Below, piece by piece: positions 33,999-42,909 of a stretch of 64,000 nucleotides of DNA. Numbering within the stretch: position 1 is the stretch's first letter; each line of letters begins with the position of its first letter. The notes below the pieces were generated by a model, which searched no databases, had not been told where the DNA came from, and saw only the letters and a list, made by a program, of their open reading frames with translations. This stretch comes from Sphingopyxis sp. H073 (GTDB lineage Bacteria; Pseudomonadota; Alphaproteobacteria; Sphingomonadales; Sphingomonadaceae): assembly GCF_001468395.1 (NCBI RefSeq), contig NZ_LNSG01000013.1, positions 23,239 through 87,238 on the forward strand, given 5' to 3'. Made by a program: the position numbers and the translations under genes.

Positions 33999-34877
33999 AT
34001 GAGCGAACAGAAATTGCGCATCAGCTTCATCGGCACCGGCGTTATGGGCGGGCCGATGGCGGGGCACCTCGCAAGGGCGGGGCACGACCTCACCGTCTAT
34101 AACCGCACGCGGTCGAAGGCCGATGCCTGGGTCGCGACCTATGGCGGCGCGGCGGCATCGACCCCCGCCGGGGCCGCGGCCGACGCCGACGTCGTCCTGA
34201 CCTGCGTCGGCAACGACGATGATCTCGCGCAGGTGACGCTCGGCCGCGATGGCGCCTTTCGCGCGATGAAGAAAGGCGCGCTGTTCATCGACCACACCAC
34301 TGTTTCCGCCCGCATCGCGCGCCAGCTTTCGGTCGAGGCCGAGGGGCTCGGCCTCCACAGCGTCGACGCCCCCGTCTCGGGCGGCCAGTCGGGCGCCGAG
34401 GCCGGCACGCTGTCGATCATGTGCGGCGGCACGAAAGCCGCGTTCGAGGCGGCCGAACCCGTCATGCGCGCCTATGCCGCGCGCATGGTCCATATCGGCG
34501 GCCCCGGCGCGGGGCAGACGACGAAGATGGTCAACCAGATCGCGATCGCCGGCGTGCTGCAGGGCCTCTCCGAAGCCTTGCGTTTCGCACAGGCTTCGCG
34601 CCTCGATACCGACAAGGTGTTCGAGGCGGTGTCGGGCGGCGCCGCGGCGAGCTGGCAGATGCTCAACCGCTGGGGCACGATGGCGAAGGACGAGTTCGAC
34701 TTCGGCTTCGCGGTCGACTGGATGCGCAAGGATCTGGGCCTCGCGATCGAGGAAGCGCGCGTCAACGGCGCGACCTTGCCCGTCGCCAGCCTCGTCGACC
34801 AATTCTACGCCGATGTGCAGAAGCTCGGCAACGGCCGCCGCGACACCAGCTCGCTCGTGACGAGGTTGCCGAAATGA
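33999..34877 (+). CDS. NAD(P)-dependent 3-hydroxyisobutyrate dehydrogenase-family enzyme
   Basis: 292 residues. Rossmann motif IGTGVMGGPMAGHLARAGH, substrate-binding signature DAPVSGGQSGAEAGTLSIMC, catalytic Lys in GPGAGQTTKMVNQ. Family members reduce or oxidise beta-hydroxyacids such as 3-hydroxyisobutyrate, tartronate semialdehyde or glyoxylate; which one is unclear. The start MSEQKLRISF precedes the first beta strand directly. Confidence 0.9.
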   Translation: MSEQKLRISFIGTGVMGGPMAGHLARAGHDLTVYNRTRSKADAWVATYGGAAASTPAGAAADADVVLTCVGNDDDLAQVTLGRDGAFRAMKKGALFIDHTTVSARIARQLSVEAEGLGLHSVDAPVSGGQSGAEAGTLSIMCGGTKAAFEAAEPVMRAYAARMVHIGGPGAGQTTKMVNQIAIAGVLQGLSEALRFAQASRLDTDKVFEAVSGGAAASWQMLNRWGTMAKDEFDFGFAVDWMRKDLGLAIEEARVNGATLPVASLVDQFYADVQKLGNGRRDTSSLVTRLPK

Positions 34878-34897
34878 GCGGGCGCGGGAAAGATCAT

Positions 34898-35052
34898 CCC
34901 CTCCCGCAGGCGGGAGGGGCAGCGAAACTCGGTCCGGCGCAGCCGGGCCTAGTTGCAGCGGGGTGGGCCAGCCTACCTCGCATCCTGCCCACCCCGCTGC
35001 GACTAGCGAGCAAGCTCGCAAGTCTCACTGCCCCTCCCGCTTGTGGGAGGGG
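34898..35052. repeat. Extragenic inverted repeat, family D, abutting a start codon
   Basis: CCCCTCCCGCAGGCGGGAGG and CCCTCCCGCTTGTGGGAGGG outer arms, inner arms AGTTGCAGCGGGGTGGGCC and GCCCACCCCGCTGCGACTA-type. The last eight bases (GGGAGGGG) precede the TTG start of the amidohydrolase by one base and would serve as its ribosome site. Confidence 0.85.
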
Positions 35053-35053
35053 A

Positions 35054-36706
35054 TTGTTAGCCCTGCTCGCCCTGGCCATCTCAACCCCCGCGCACGCCGA
35101 CACGCTCGTCGATAATGTCAACGGCATCACGCTCGACAAGGACGGGAAGCTCGTCCGCTTCACCGGCCTCGTCATCGGCAGCGACGGCAAGGTCAAGCAG
35201 CTCCTCGACCGCAAGGACAAGCGCCCCGAACGCCCCGATTTCAAGGAAGACGGCAGGGGCCGCACCTTGATCCCCGGCCTGATCGACGCCCACGGCCATG
35301 TCATGGGCCTCGGCTTCCAGTTGATGCTGCTCGACCTCAGCGGCACCAACAGCCTCGCCGAGGCACAGGCGGCGATCCGCAAATATGCCGCCGAAAATCC
35401 CGAAATGCCGTGGATCATCGGCTTCGGCTGGAATCAGGAAAAATGGGGTCTCGGCCGTTTCCCGACCGCCGCCGATCTCGACGCCGCGGTCCCCGACCGC
35501 GCGGTCTGGCTCGAACGCGTCGATGGCCACGCCGGCTGGGCCAATACGGCGGCCATGACCGCCGCAAAGATTACCGCCGCTACCAAAGCTCCCGAGGGCG
35601 GCCGCATCGAAATGGCGGGCGGCAGACCCTCGGGTGTCTTCGTCGACGCCGCGATGGGCCTGATCGACGGCGCGAAGCCCAAGCCGCTGGCGCGCGACCT
35701 CGACCGCGCCTTCCTCCTCGCCCAGCAGAAGCTGATATCGCAGGGGATTACGAGCATCGCCGACATGGGCACGACGATCGCCGAATGGCAGGCGTACCGC
35801 CGCGCCGGGGACAAGAAGCAGCTCGCGGTGCGCATTCTCTCCTACGGTGGCGACATCGACAATATGGCAATCATCGCGGGGTCCGAACCGACGCCGTGGC
35901 TCTACGACGACAAGCTGCGCATGGTCGGGGTGAAGCTCTATCTCGACGGCGCGCTCGGCTCGCGCGGTGCGTGGCTGAAGGCGCCGTACAGCGACGCGCC
36001 CGGCCAGAAGGGCCTGCCTTTGCTCTCCCCCGCGCAGCTCCGCAACAAGATGGTGCGCGCCTCGATGGACAAGTTCCAGGTCGCGATCCACGCGATCGGC
36101 GACGCCGCCAATGCCGAGGCGTTGAGCGCTATCGCCGACCTCACCGCCGACCTGCCCGGCGAACGCCGCTGGCGCATCGAACATGCCCAGATCGTCGACC
36201 CGCTCGACATTCCGAAATTCGCCGAGCTCAAGGTCATTGCGTCGATGCAACCCGTGCACCAGACCAGCGACCGGCTGATGGCCGAAGCCCGCCTCGGCCC
36301 CGACCGGCTGAAGGGCGCCTATGCGTGGCGCAGCATGGAAAAGGCCGGCGTCCGCCTTGCCTTCGGCTCCGACGTGCCGGTCGAGAGCGCCAACCCCTTC
36401 CCCGGCATCGCCGCCGCGATTTCGCGCACCGACGCCGCGGGCCAGCCCGTTGGCGGCTGGCGCCCCGAGGAGACGGTGACGCGCGAAACCGCGCTCGACG
36501 GCTTCACGCGCACCGCCGCTTATGCCGCCTTCGCCGAAGACCGGCTCGGCACGCTGATGCCCGGAATGCGCGCCGACTTCGTGATGCTCGAGTCCGATCC
36601 GCTGCTCGCCAGCCCCGACGAGATCCGCAAGATGACCCCGCTCGAAACCTGGATCGGCGGCTATCGCTACTACAAGAAGAGCGAGGGTGCGACCGTTGGC
36701 AGGTGA
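35054..36706 (+). CDS. Exported YtcJ-like amidohydrolase
   Basis: 550 residues if TTG 35054 is the start. A short hydrophobic leader (LALLALAISTPAHA-D) gives a signal peptide without a basic n-region. The amidohydrolase core follows: LIPGLIDAHGHVMGLG with two metal-binding histidines, GFGWNQEKWG, HAIGDAANAEAL, RIEHAQIVD, and FGSDVPVESANPFPG. The family cleaves exocyclic or cyclic amide bonds; substrate unknown. The ribosome site comes from the family D repeat just upstream, so the original 5' end may have been replaced. Overlaps the next gene by 20 bases. Confidence 0.85.
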   Translation: MLALLALAISTPAHADTLVDNVNGITLDKDGKLVRFTGLVIGSDGKVKQLLDRKDKRPERPDFKEDGRGRTLIPGLIDAHGHVMGLGFQLMLLDLSGTNSLAEAQAAIRKYAAENPEMPWIIGFGWNQEKWGLGRFPTAADLDAAVPDRAVWLERVDGHAGWANTAAMTAAKITAATKAPEGGRIEMAGGRPSGVFVDAAMGLIDGAKPKPLARDLDRAFLLAQQKLISQGITSIADMGTTIAEWQAYRRAGDKKQLAVRILSYGGDIDNMAIIAGSEPTPWLYDDKLRMVGVKLYLDGALGSRGAWLKAPYSDAPGQKGLPLLSPAQLRNKMVRASMDKFQVAIHAIGDAANAEALSAIADLTADLPGERRWRIEHAQIVDPLDIPKFAELKVIASMQPVHQTSDRLMAEARLGPDRLKGAYAWRSMEKAGVRLAFGSDVPVESANPFPGIAAAISRTDAAGQPVGGWRPEETVTRETALDGFTRTAAYAAFAEDRLGTLMPGMRADFVMLESDPLLASPDEIRKMTPLETWIGGYRYYKKSEGATVGR

Positions 36707-37964
36707 CGTGCCGTCGCGTCGGGCTCTGCTGACCGGGATGGTTGCGCTGCCAGTCGCGACCACGGTAGCCGCCGCCGAGCGCAAGGAGCGCAAGCCGAAA
36801 AAGCGCAAACCCGCGCGCCCGAAGGTCCAGCATGTCGACGTTGCGATCATCGGCGCGGGCGTATTCGGCGCGTGGACCGCGTGGCACCTCGTCCGCGCGG
36901 GCAAGTCGGTCCGGCTGTTCGACGCCTATGGCGCGGGCCACTGGCGCGCCTCGTCGGGGGGCGAGAGCCGCGTCATTCGCATGGGCTATGGCGCCGACAC
37001 CATTTACTCGGACATGGCGAAGGAGTCGCTTCCGTACTGGAAAGACCTGTCCGACACCGCGAGCCTGCCGATCTTCCACAACACCGGCGTCCTCTGGTTC
37101 GCGCCGCAGGGCGACAGCTACACGCGGCAATCGCTCGACTGGTTCAAGGCGAACCGCGTCGATCATGAGCATGGCGACGTGCGCTGGCTGCAGGACAAAT
37201 GGCGCCAGATCCAGTTTTACCAGGGCGAGACCGGCATCCTCGAAAAGGATGGCGGCGCGCTGATCGCCGGGCGCGGCGTGCAGGAAGTCATCGCCGACGC
37301 GCAGGTCGAGGTCGAGCGCGTCGTCATGCCCGCGCCGCTGATCGCCAAGAAGATCAGGAAGCACCGCCTGCCCGACGGCGGCACCGCCGACCATCTCGTC
37401 TATTGCGCTGGCCCCTGGCTCGCCGAACTCTTCCCGCAACAGCTCGGCGGCAAGATCGTCGCGACGCGGCAGGAGGTCTATCATTTCGGCGCGCCGCAGG
37501 GCGACACGCGCTTCACCCCGGCCGAGCTGCCCGTCTGGGCCGACTTCAACAATGGCCGCATCGTCTATGGCATCCCCGACATCGAGGGCGCGGGGTTCAA
37601 GATCGCGATCGACGTCCATGGCCCCGTCGTCGACCCCGACACGCAGGACCGCGCCCCGACCCCCGCGGGCATCGCCGAGGCGCGCGCCTATCTCGCGCAG
37701 CGCTTCCCCGGCCTCACCGACGCGCCGCTAATCGGTGCGCGCGTCTGCCAGTATGAGAATAGTTCGAACGGCGACTATATGATCGACCGGTTGCCCGGAC
37801 AGGACCGCATATGGCTGGTCGGCGGCGGGTCGGGTCACGGGTTCAAGAACGGACCCGCGGTGGGCAAGCGTGTCGCCGCGCATATCCTCGACCCCGCGCT
37901 GCCGGTCGAACCGCGCTTCAGCTATGCGACCAAGGGCACGGTTGCGGCGCGGACGGTCTATTAA
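36687..37964 (+). CDS. Tat-exported FAD-dependent oxidoreductase (DAO family)
   Basis: 425 residues. A twin-arginine-type leader (PSRRALLTGMVALPVA) is followed by a basic linker and a GR2-type Rossmann motif (VAIIGAGVFGAWTAWHLVRAG) of the D-amino-acid oxidase/sarcosine oxidase superfamily; GGGSGHGFKNGPAVGK closes the FAD site. It resembles N-methyltryptophan oxidase-like enzymes. The GTG at 36687 is used; a TTG at 36696 is possible. It overlaps the amidohydrolase gene, which suggests that both act on the same exported substrate. Confidence 0.82.
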   Translation: MRPLAGDVPSRRALLTGMVALPVATTVAAAERKERKPKKRKPARPKVQHVDVAIIGAGVFGAWTAWHLVRAGKSVRLFDAYGAGHWRASSGGESRVIRMGYGADTIYSDMAKESLPYWKDLSDTASLPIFHNTGVLWFAPQGDSYTRQSLDWFKANRVDHEHGDVRWLQDKWRQIQFYQGETGILEKDGGALIAGRGVQEVIADAQVEVERVVMPAPLIAKKIRKHRLPDGGTADHLVYCAGPWLAELFPQQLGGKIVATRQEVYHFGAPQGDTRFTPAELPVWADFNNGRIVYGIPDIEGAGFKIAIDVHGPVVDPDTQDRAPTPAGIAEARAYLAQRFPGLTDAPLIGARVCQYENSSNGDYMIDRLPGQDRIWLVGGGSGHGFKNGPAVGKRVAAHILDPALPVEPRFSYATKGTVAARTVY

Positions 37965-37967
37965 TTT

Positions 37968-38043
37968 CGTCATTGCGAGCGCAGCGAAGCAATCCAGAGT
38001 TGCGCAAACCGCTCTGGATTGCTTCGCTGCGCTCGCAATGACG
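37968..38043. repeat. Extragenic inverted repeat, family A, near-perfect hairpin
   Basis: CGTCATTGCGAGCGCAGCGA, AGCAATCCAGAG / CTCTGGATTGCT and TCGCTGCGCTCGCAATGACG form an almost perfect 33-base-pair stem with a short loop. It starts three bases after the oxidoreductase stop. Confidence 0.92.
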
Positions 38044-38059
38044 GGAATATAGGGCAAGC

Positions 38060-39208
38060 ATGAAACTCACCGACTGCCACAATATCGACGATTTCCGCGC
38101 GCTCGCGAAGCGCCGCCTGCCCTGGCCGGTGTTCGACTATATCGATGGCGCCGCCGACGACGAGGTGACGCGCCGCCGCAACCGCGACGCCTTCGACCGC
38201 TGCGACCTCGTTCCGCGCGTCCTTGCCGGGGTCGAGAGCATCGATATGCGGACCACGCTGTTCGGGCGCGAGATGGCGATGCCGCTCTTCCTCTCGCCGA
38301 CCGCGCTCCAGCGCCTGTTCCACTGGCAGGGCGAACGCGCCGTGCTGCGCGCCGCAGCGAACGCCGGCACCGTCGCGGGTATCTCCAGCCTCGCCACCAT
38401 CAGCCTCGCCGAAGCGGGCGCGCTCACCGATGGCCCCAAGCTGTTCCAGCTTTACGTCCACCACGACGACGGGCTCAACAAGGCGATGCTCGACGCCGCG
38501 CGCGACGCGAAGTTCGACGCGGTCGCGCTCACCGTCGACACGATCGTCGGGGGCAACCGTGAACGCTGCCTCCGCTCGGGCTTCACCTCGCCGCCGCGCT
38601 TCACCGCGCGCAACATGCTGAGCTATGCGATCAAGCCCGGTTGGGGGCTCAATTACATGCTGCGCGAGAAGTTCAGCCTGCCCAATCTGGCAACGCACGT
38701 TTCGGAAGGGTCGAGCGTGCCCAAATCGGTCGCCGAATATTTCACCTCGATGCTCGACCAGAGCCTCGACTGGAAGCGCGCCGAGGCGATCCGCAAGCAG
38801 TGGAACGGCCCCTTCTGCCTGAAGGGCATCGCCGCGGTCGAGGATGCGAAGCGCGCGGTCGATATCGGCGCGACCGCGATCATGGTCTCGAACCACGGCG
38901 GGCGCCAGCTCGACGGCAGCATCACGCCCTTCGACGCCCTCGCCGAGATCGTCGACGCGGTCGGCGACAAGCTGGAGGTGATCTGCGACGGCGGCATCAC
39001 GCGCGGCACGCATGTGCTGAAGGCGCTGTCGGTCGGCGCGAAAGCCTGCTCGGGCGGCCGCCTCTATCTCTACGCACTCGCCGCGGCAGGCGAGGACGGC
39101 GTCGGCCGCGCGGTCGGCCTGCTCCGCGCCGAGATCGAGCGCGGCATGAAACTGATGGGGGCCAAGACCCTCGCGGATCTCGGCCCCCACAATCTGCGCT
39201 GGCGGTAA
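38060..39208 (+). CDS. lldD: FMN-dependent alpha-hydroxy-acid (L-lactate) dehydrogenase
   Basis: 382 residues, TIM-barrel FMN enzyme. N-terminal VFDYIDGAADDEVT, LTVDTIVGGNRERCLRSGF, the base-containing VSNHGGRQLDG (His) and the phosphate-binding CDGGITRGTHVLKALSVGA are typical of LldD-type lactate dehydrogenases. It would oxidise L-lactate (or a related 2-hydroxyacid) to the keto acid, passing electrons to the membrane. No lactate permease adjoins it, so exact substrate is inferred. Confidence 0.88.
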   Translation: MKLTDCHNIDDFRALAKRRLPWPVFDYIDGAADDEVTRRRNRDAFDRCDLVPRVLAGVESIDMRTTLFGREMAMPLFLSPTALQRLFHWQGERAVLRAAANAGTVAGISSLATISLAEAGALTDGPKLFQLYVHHDDGLNKAMLDAARDAKFDAVALTVDTIVGGNRERCLRSGFTSPPRFTARNMLSYAIKPGWGLNYMLREKFSLPNLATHVSEGSSVPKSVAEYFTSMLDQSLDWKRAEAIRKQWNGPFCLKGIAAVEDAKRAVDIGATAIMVSNHGGRQLDGSITPFDALAEIVDAVGDKLEVICDGGITRGTHVLKALSVGAKACSGGRLYLYALAAAGEDGVGRAVGLLRAEIERGMKLMGAKTLADLGPHNLRWR

Positions 39209-39221
39209 CGGACCAAAAAGC

Positions 39222-39312
39222 CGTGTGCCCCCGCGAAGGCGGGGGCCCATCACCTGCGGGTGACATTTGGAGCCGGCCGGAGATGGGTCCCCGCCTTCGC
39301 GGGGACGCACGG
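39222..39312. repeat. Extragenic inverted repeat, family C
   Basis: CGTGTGCCCCCGCGAAGGCG and CGCCTTCGCGGGGACGCACG arms around TGACATTTGGAGCC. It separates the convergent lldD and creD genes. Confidence 0.9.
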
Positions 39313-39319
39313 CTTTCTG

Positions 39320-40816
39320 CTAAGCGCCCGCGGCCGCCGCAACCTCCTCCTTCTTGCCCAGCCCGCCCCAGTCGATGTTTCGCGTCATGTACATCACGCC
39401 CGCGAGCGCGAAGAACATCAGCACCGACCCGATCAGCAACGAGTATGCTTCGAGGTTGAGGAGCACATAGAGCAGCGCATAAAGCCCGATCAGCATCGCC
39501 GCGAGGAAGCGCGCGCGCTTCCAGCTTTTCAGCACCGCCGCGCTGTAGAAGGTCAGCAGCCCGATGATCCCCGCCGACGCGAGCATATAGGCGGGGGTGA
39601 ACCCAATCACCTCGGCAAACGCCAGCAGCAGCACGAAGAACAGCACCAACGCGACCCCGGTCAGCAGATATTCGGCCGCCGCAACCCGCGCGCCCGCGAT
39701 GATGTCGAACATCAGGAAGGCGACGAAGGTGAAGCCGATGAACAGGAAGCCATATTTGATGCTGCGGTCGACCTGGCTGTACAGGTCGACGGGTTCGATC
39801 AGGCTGATCGCGATCGCCTTCGCCGTGCCGCCCGAGGTCTCCATCGTGCCGCTGCCATCGTTCGCGGCGGGCGCCGACACCGCGACGGCATAGGCATCAC
39901 GCGTACCGTAATTGGTTGCGACCGGCGGCGACAGGTCGCCCGTCAGCACCTGCGCCTGACCCAATGCGAGGTTCGGGATCGCATAGGTCGCGGTGAAGCC
40001 GCTCGCCGTCACGCTGCGCTTCGCGGGGAGGAAATCACCGCCGAAGCTCGGGTTCGGCCAGCTCGACTTGACCGTCCAGCGCGTGTCGACGCCGCGCGGG
40101 ATCAGCTTGAAATCGCCGAGACCGCGCACGCCGATCCTGTAATCGACCTTGAGCGGCGCGCCCGCGGTCCAGTCGACGAAGGCGAAGGTGCCCGAATTGC
40201 CCGTCGAGGCGAGCCCCTTGCCCGGCTGCAGCGGCACGGGCGTGCCATTCACCGCGAGGCTGTTGCCGTCGACCAGCCCGCGCGCGTCGCTGACGCCGAG
40301 GCGTACCTCGGCGCGGTCGAGCATCAGCGCCTCGCGCGTCACGCCATAGCGCGCGATATCGGCGGGCAGCACGAAATCGGCGCTCCCCGCGATCTGGCTT
40401 TCATAGACGACGGTCTCGTAGATCGCCTTCTTGCGCTTCTCGGGCTTGATTGCGACGTCGGCCTTGTTCGCCTGCGGCGACAGGTAGAGATTCCGGATCG
40501 TGTTGACTGTCCGCGTCACGTCGCGGCCATTTTCCTGCACGGTCTGCGTTTCGGTGGCGCGGTACGGGATCACGATCACCGGGCCGCCGATCGTCTGCTG
40601 GCCGCCCCAGCCCTGCCCGATCGACGCCTGCGCGGTCTCGGCCTGCTGCTGGCGATCCCAGAGCAGGCCATAGACCATCAGCAAGGGCACCATCAGCGCG
40701 ACCGCGATCAGCACCGCGATCACGAGCTTGACGCCGGGGCTGCGCTCGCCGCCGCCGCGGGCGGGGGGAATGGGGGGAACCGATACGCTTTGGGGGGATT
40801 GAGACGCTTGAGGCAT
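39320..40816 (-). CDS. creD: Inner membrane protein CreD
   Basis: 498 residues: an N-terminal membrane segment (GVKLVIAVLIAVALMVPLLMVYGLL), a large periplasmic beta-rich region (~50-330; PVIVIPYRAT, NLYLSPQANKADV, FSLIEP-like end) and about six C-terminal membrane helices starting around residue 345 (YGFLFIGFTFVAFLMFDIIAG). This is the CreD (Cet) architecture, linked to envelope stress and colicin/beta-lactam tolerance; no creBC two-component genes are seen nearby. RBS unclear. Confidence 0.9.
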   Translation of the reverse strand: MPQASQSPQSVSVPPIPPARGGGERSPGVKLVIAVLIAVALMVPLLMVYGLLWDRQQQAETAQASIGQGWGGQQTIGGPVIVIPYRATETQTVQENGRDVTRTVNTIRNLYLSPQANKADVAIKPEKRKKAIYETVVYESQIAGSADFVLPADIARYGVTREALMLDRAEVRLGVSDARGLVDGNSLAVNGTPVPLQPGKGLASTGNSGTFAFVDWTAGAPLKVDYRIGVRGLGDFKLIPRGVDTRWTVKSSWPNPSFGGDFLPAKRSVTASGFTATYAIPNLALGQAQVLTGDLSPPVATNYGTRDAYAVAVSAPAANDGSGTMETSGGTAKAIAISLIEPVDLYSQVDRSIKYGFLFIGFTFVAFLMFDIIAGARVAAAEYLLTGVALVLFFVLLLAFAEVIGFTPAYMLASAGIIGLLTFYSAAVLKSWKRARFLAAMLIGLYALLYVLLNLEAYSLLIGSVLMFFALAGVMYMTRNIDWGGLGKKEEVAAAAGA

Positions 40817-41219
40817 GGGGGTTTCGCTCCAGCTACTTCAACTCGTCGATGAAATTGCACGGTTCACCGATAGCGTCAAGCCGTGTTGAGACAAAGCGCC
40901 GCCGAGTTGGCGATCCGCACTCCGCCGAAGCGCCGTGTTGGCCTTGGTATGCACCTACGGCGGGTTTGGGGAGGATTCCAGACCTTCGTCATCCCGGACT
41001 TGATCCGGGATCCATTGCAGCGCCGAAGTCGTGGGCCCCGGATCAAGTCCGGGGTGACGATGAACGATAGGCCAGCCTCCGGTCGACTCCTGCCATCGCA
41101 TCCCGAACGGTCGCAAATGCCATCTCTCGCCCGAAACCCGACACCCCACCGCAACATCGCCTTTGAAACACCGACGGCACCTTCTAGCATCGCCGAAAAC
41201 ATCGCGGGGGGAGGCTCAC
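40817..41219. other. 403-base non-coding gap with one family B repeat
   Basis: Upstream regions of creD (leftward) and of a small membrane protein (rightward). It holds the family B palindrome at 40987-41059. No credible ORF; the rest is ordinary GC-rich sequence without a promoter I can name. Confidence 0.6.
40987..41059. repeat. Extragenic inverted repeat, family B
   Basis: CGTCATCCCGGACTTGATCC and GGATCAAGTCCGGGGTGACG arms; nearly identical to the copy at 32027-32099. Confidence 0.88.
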
Positions 41220-41636
41220 ATGCCCGAAAAATTCGACGCGCTCGACCGGCTGGTCCAACTGCTGTTCCTGATCGCCGCCATCACGGCGGTCGCCAACGGC
41301 CTCTTCATGGTGGCAAAGCCGCTCGACTGGTATGTCTTCATCCCCACCGTCGTCACCACCGGTCCGCCGAACGCCCATTTCATCCGCGACATCGGCCTCG
41401 CCTATGCGGGGTCGGGGCTGATCCTGCTCTACGCTGCCGCGAACCCGGTCCTCCGCTGGCGCGCTGCGGTCGTCGGCGGGCTGTGGCTGGCGCTGCACGG
41501 CCTGCTCCATCTCTATGAGGTCGCCGCCGGCATCTGCGGCCCCGCGACCTTCTGGGCCGACGCGCCCGCCGTACTCGGCCAGCCGGGGCTCGTTATCGCC
41601 GCGCTGCTCATCCTGCGCGGGCGAAAGCGTATTTGA
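41220..41636 (+). CDS. Four-helix membrane protein of unknown function
   Basis: 138 residues with hydrophobic segments at about 10-32, 50-72, 78-98 and 115-133. The start (MPEKFDALDRL) has GGGGGGAGG just upstream. The family is not recognised; the pattern of a conserved FIRDIGLAYAGSGL segment and small size resembles DUF4345/DoxX-like accessory proteins. It precedes the GNAT gene by 31 bases, so they may be co-transcribed. Confidence 0.68.
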   Translation: MPEKFDALDRLVQLLFLIAAITAVANGLFMVAKPLDWYVFIPTVVTTGPPNAHFIRDIGLAYAGSGLILLYAAANPVLRWRAAVVGGLWLALHGLLHLYEVAAGICGPATFWADAPAVLGQPGLVIAALLILRGRKRI

Positions 41637-41667
41637 CAGCCGCGCCGCCGCCCGACAGAGCAGCGGC

Positions 41668-42153
41668 ATGACCCTCTCGATCCGCTCCGCCACGCCCGCC
41701 GACCTGCCGCTGATCGCGCAGTTCATCCGCGACCTCGCCGACTATGAAAAGCTCGCGCACGAGGTCCGCTTCGACGAGGCGAAGCTCGGCGCAAAACTCT
41801 TCGGCCCGCGCCCCTATGCCGAGGTGATCATCGGCGAGATCGACGGGCAGCCGCAGGGCTTCGCGCTTTTCTTCCACAATTTCTCGACCTTCGAGGGGCG
41901 CCCCGGCATCTATCTCGAGGATCTGTTCGTGCGCCCCGGCGCGCGCGGATCGGGGCTCGGCAAGGCGCTGCTCGCGCATCTCGCGACGCTCTGCGTGACA
42001 CGCGATTGCGCGCGCCTCGAATGGTCGGTGCTCGACTGGAACACCCCGTCGATCGGCTTCTACCAAAGCCTCGGCGCGAAGCTGATGGACGAATGGACGG
42101 TGATGCGCGTCGACGGGGCGGCGCTGACCGGTCTTGCCGCCAGCGCAGCCTGA
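41668..42153 (+). CDS. GNAT-family N-acetyltransferase
   Basis: 161 residues, GNAT fold: SIRSATPADLPLIAQFIRDLADYE at the start, LEDLFVRPGARGSGLGKALL (acetyl-CoA pyrophosphate loop) and NTPSIGFYQSLGA. The sequence is close to the diamine/thialysine acetyltransferase subgroup (YEKL, FFHNFSTFEGRPGIYLED). Possible substrates are polyamines or thialysine. Confidence 0.88.
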   Translation: MTLSIRSATPADLPLIAQFIRDLADYEKLAHEVRFDEAKLGAKLFGPRPYAEVIIGEIDGQPQGFALFFHNFSTFEGRPGIYLEDLFVRPGARGSGLGKALLAHLATLCVTRDCARLEWSVLDWNTPSIGFYQSLGAKLMDEWTVMRVDGAALTGLAASAA

Positions 42154-42159
42154 CCGCGC

Positions 42160-42909
42160 TTATTTCGGTTTGCGGAACCGCAGGACGAACTGATCGGTCT
42201 TGCCCTGGATCGCCGGATCGAACACCGGCTTGCTCCGGTCGTCGCCGGGGTTCGCGAGCAGCTTGCTTTCGGAATCGAAGACGAAGCCCGCCTGTAACAC
42301 TTCGGCCTTCACCGCGTCCGCATCGGCGCGGTGCAGCGTGTCGACGTCGCGAAAGCCCGATCCGGCGACCGCGCTATGGTCGAGCACGACATAATAGCCG
42401 CCGGGCTTCAGCGCGGCGAAGGCCGCCTTGTTGACCGTTGCCGCCGCATCCGCGGGTGCTTTCGATCCCTTGAGGTCGTGATAGTTGCGCGACGTCCACA
42501 CCAGGTTCGCCGAACCGGCGGGCGCGATCTCGGCAAGCGACCCGACGTGCAGGACGATGTTCTGGCGCCCGGGTTCGCGAACGAGCGCCTTGAGTTCGTC
42601 CGACTCGCGCGACGCGGCGGCATAGACCTTGCCGGTCGGCCCGACGGCGTTCGAAAAGACGCGGGTGAAATAGCCGGCGCCCGGCAGGATTTCGACGACC
42701 GTCTGGCCGCGCCGGACGCCCGTGAATTTCATCATCATCGCCGGCTTGCGCAGCGCGTCCTGCGCAATGTCGCTGGCCGGGCGGTCGGGCCGGAAAATGG
42801 CCGCTCCCGCCACGCCCGACATCGCAGGCAAGGCGACGACGGCACCGAGCGCGAGACTGCAGGCGGCCAGAAAAGCCGACCGGCGGCGGAGTGATGGCGA
42901 TATCGGCAT
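42160..42909 (-). CDS. Exported SAM-methyltransferase-like protein
   Basis: 249 residues. A clear signal peptide (RRRSAFLAACSLALGAVVALPAMSG) precedes a class I methyltransferase-like fold: VVEILPGAGYFTRVF (motif I position), GKVYAAASRES, ANLVWTSRNYHDLK and LKPGGYYVVLDHSAV. The domain order is that of a Rossmann methyltransferase, yet the leader implies export, where SAM is not expected, so the activity is doubtful. The sub-family is common in sphingomonads and Caulobacter relatives. Confidence 0.78.
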   Translation of the reverse strand: MPISPSLRRRSAFLAACSLALGAVVALPAMSGVAGAAIFRPDRPASDIAQDALRKPAMMMKFTGVRRGQTVVEILPGAGYFTRVFSNAVGPTGKVYAAASRESDELKALVREPGRQNIVLHVGSLAEIAPAGSANLVWTSRNYHDLKGSKAPADAAATVNKAAFAALKPGGYYVVLDHSAVAGSGFRDVDTLHRADADAVKAEVLQAGFVFDSESKLLANPGDDRSKPVFDPAIQGKTDQFVLRFRKPK

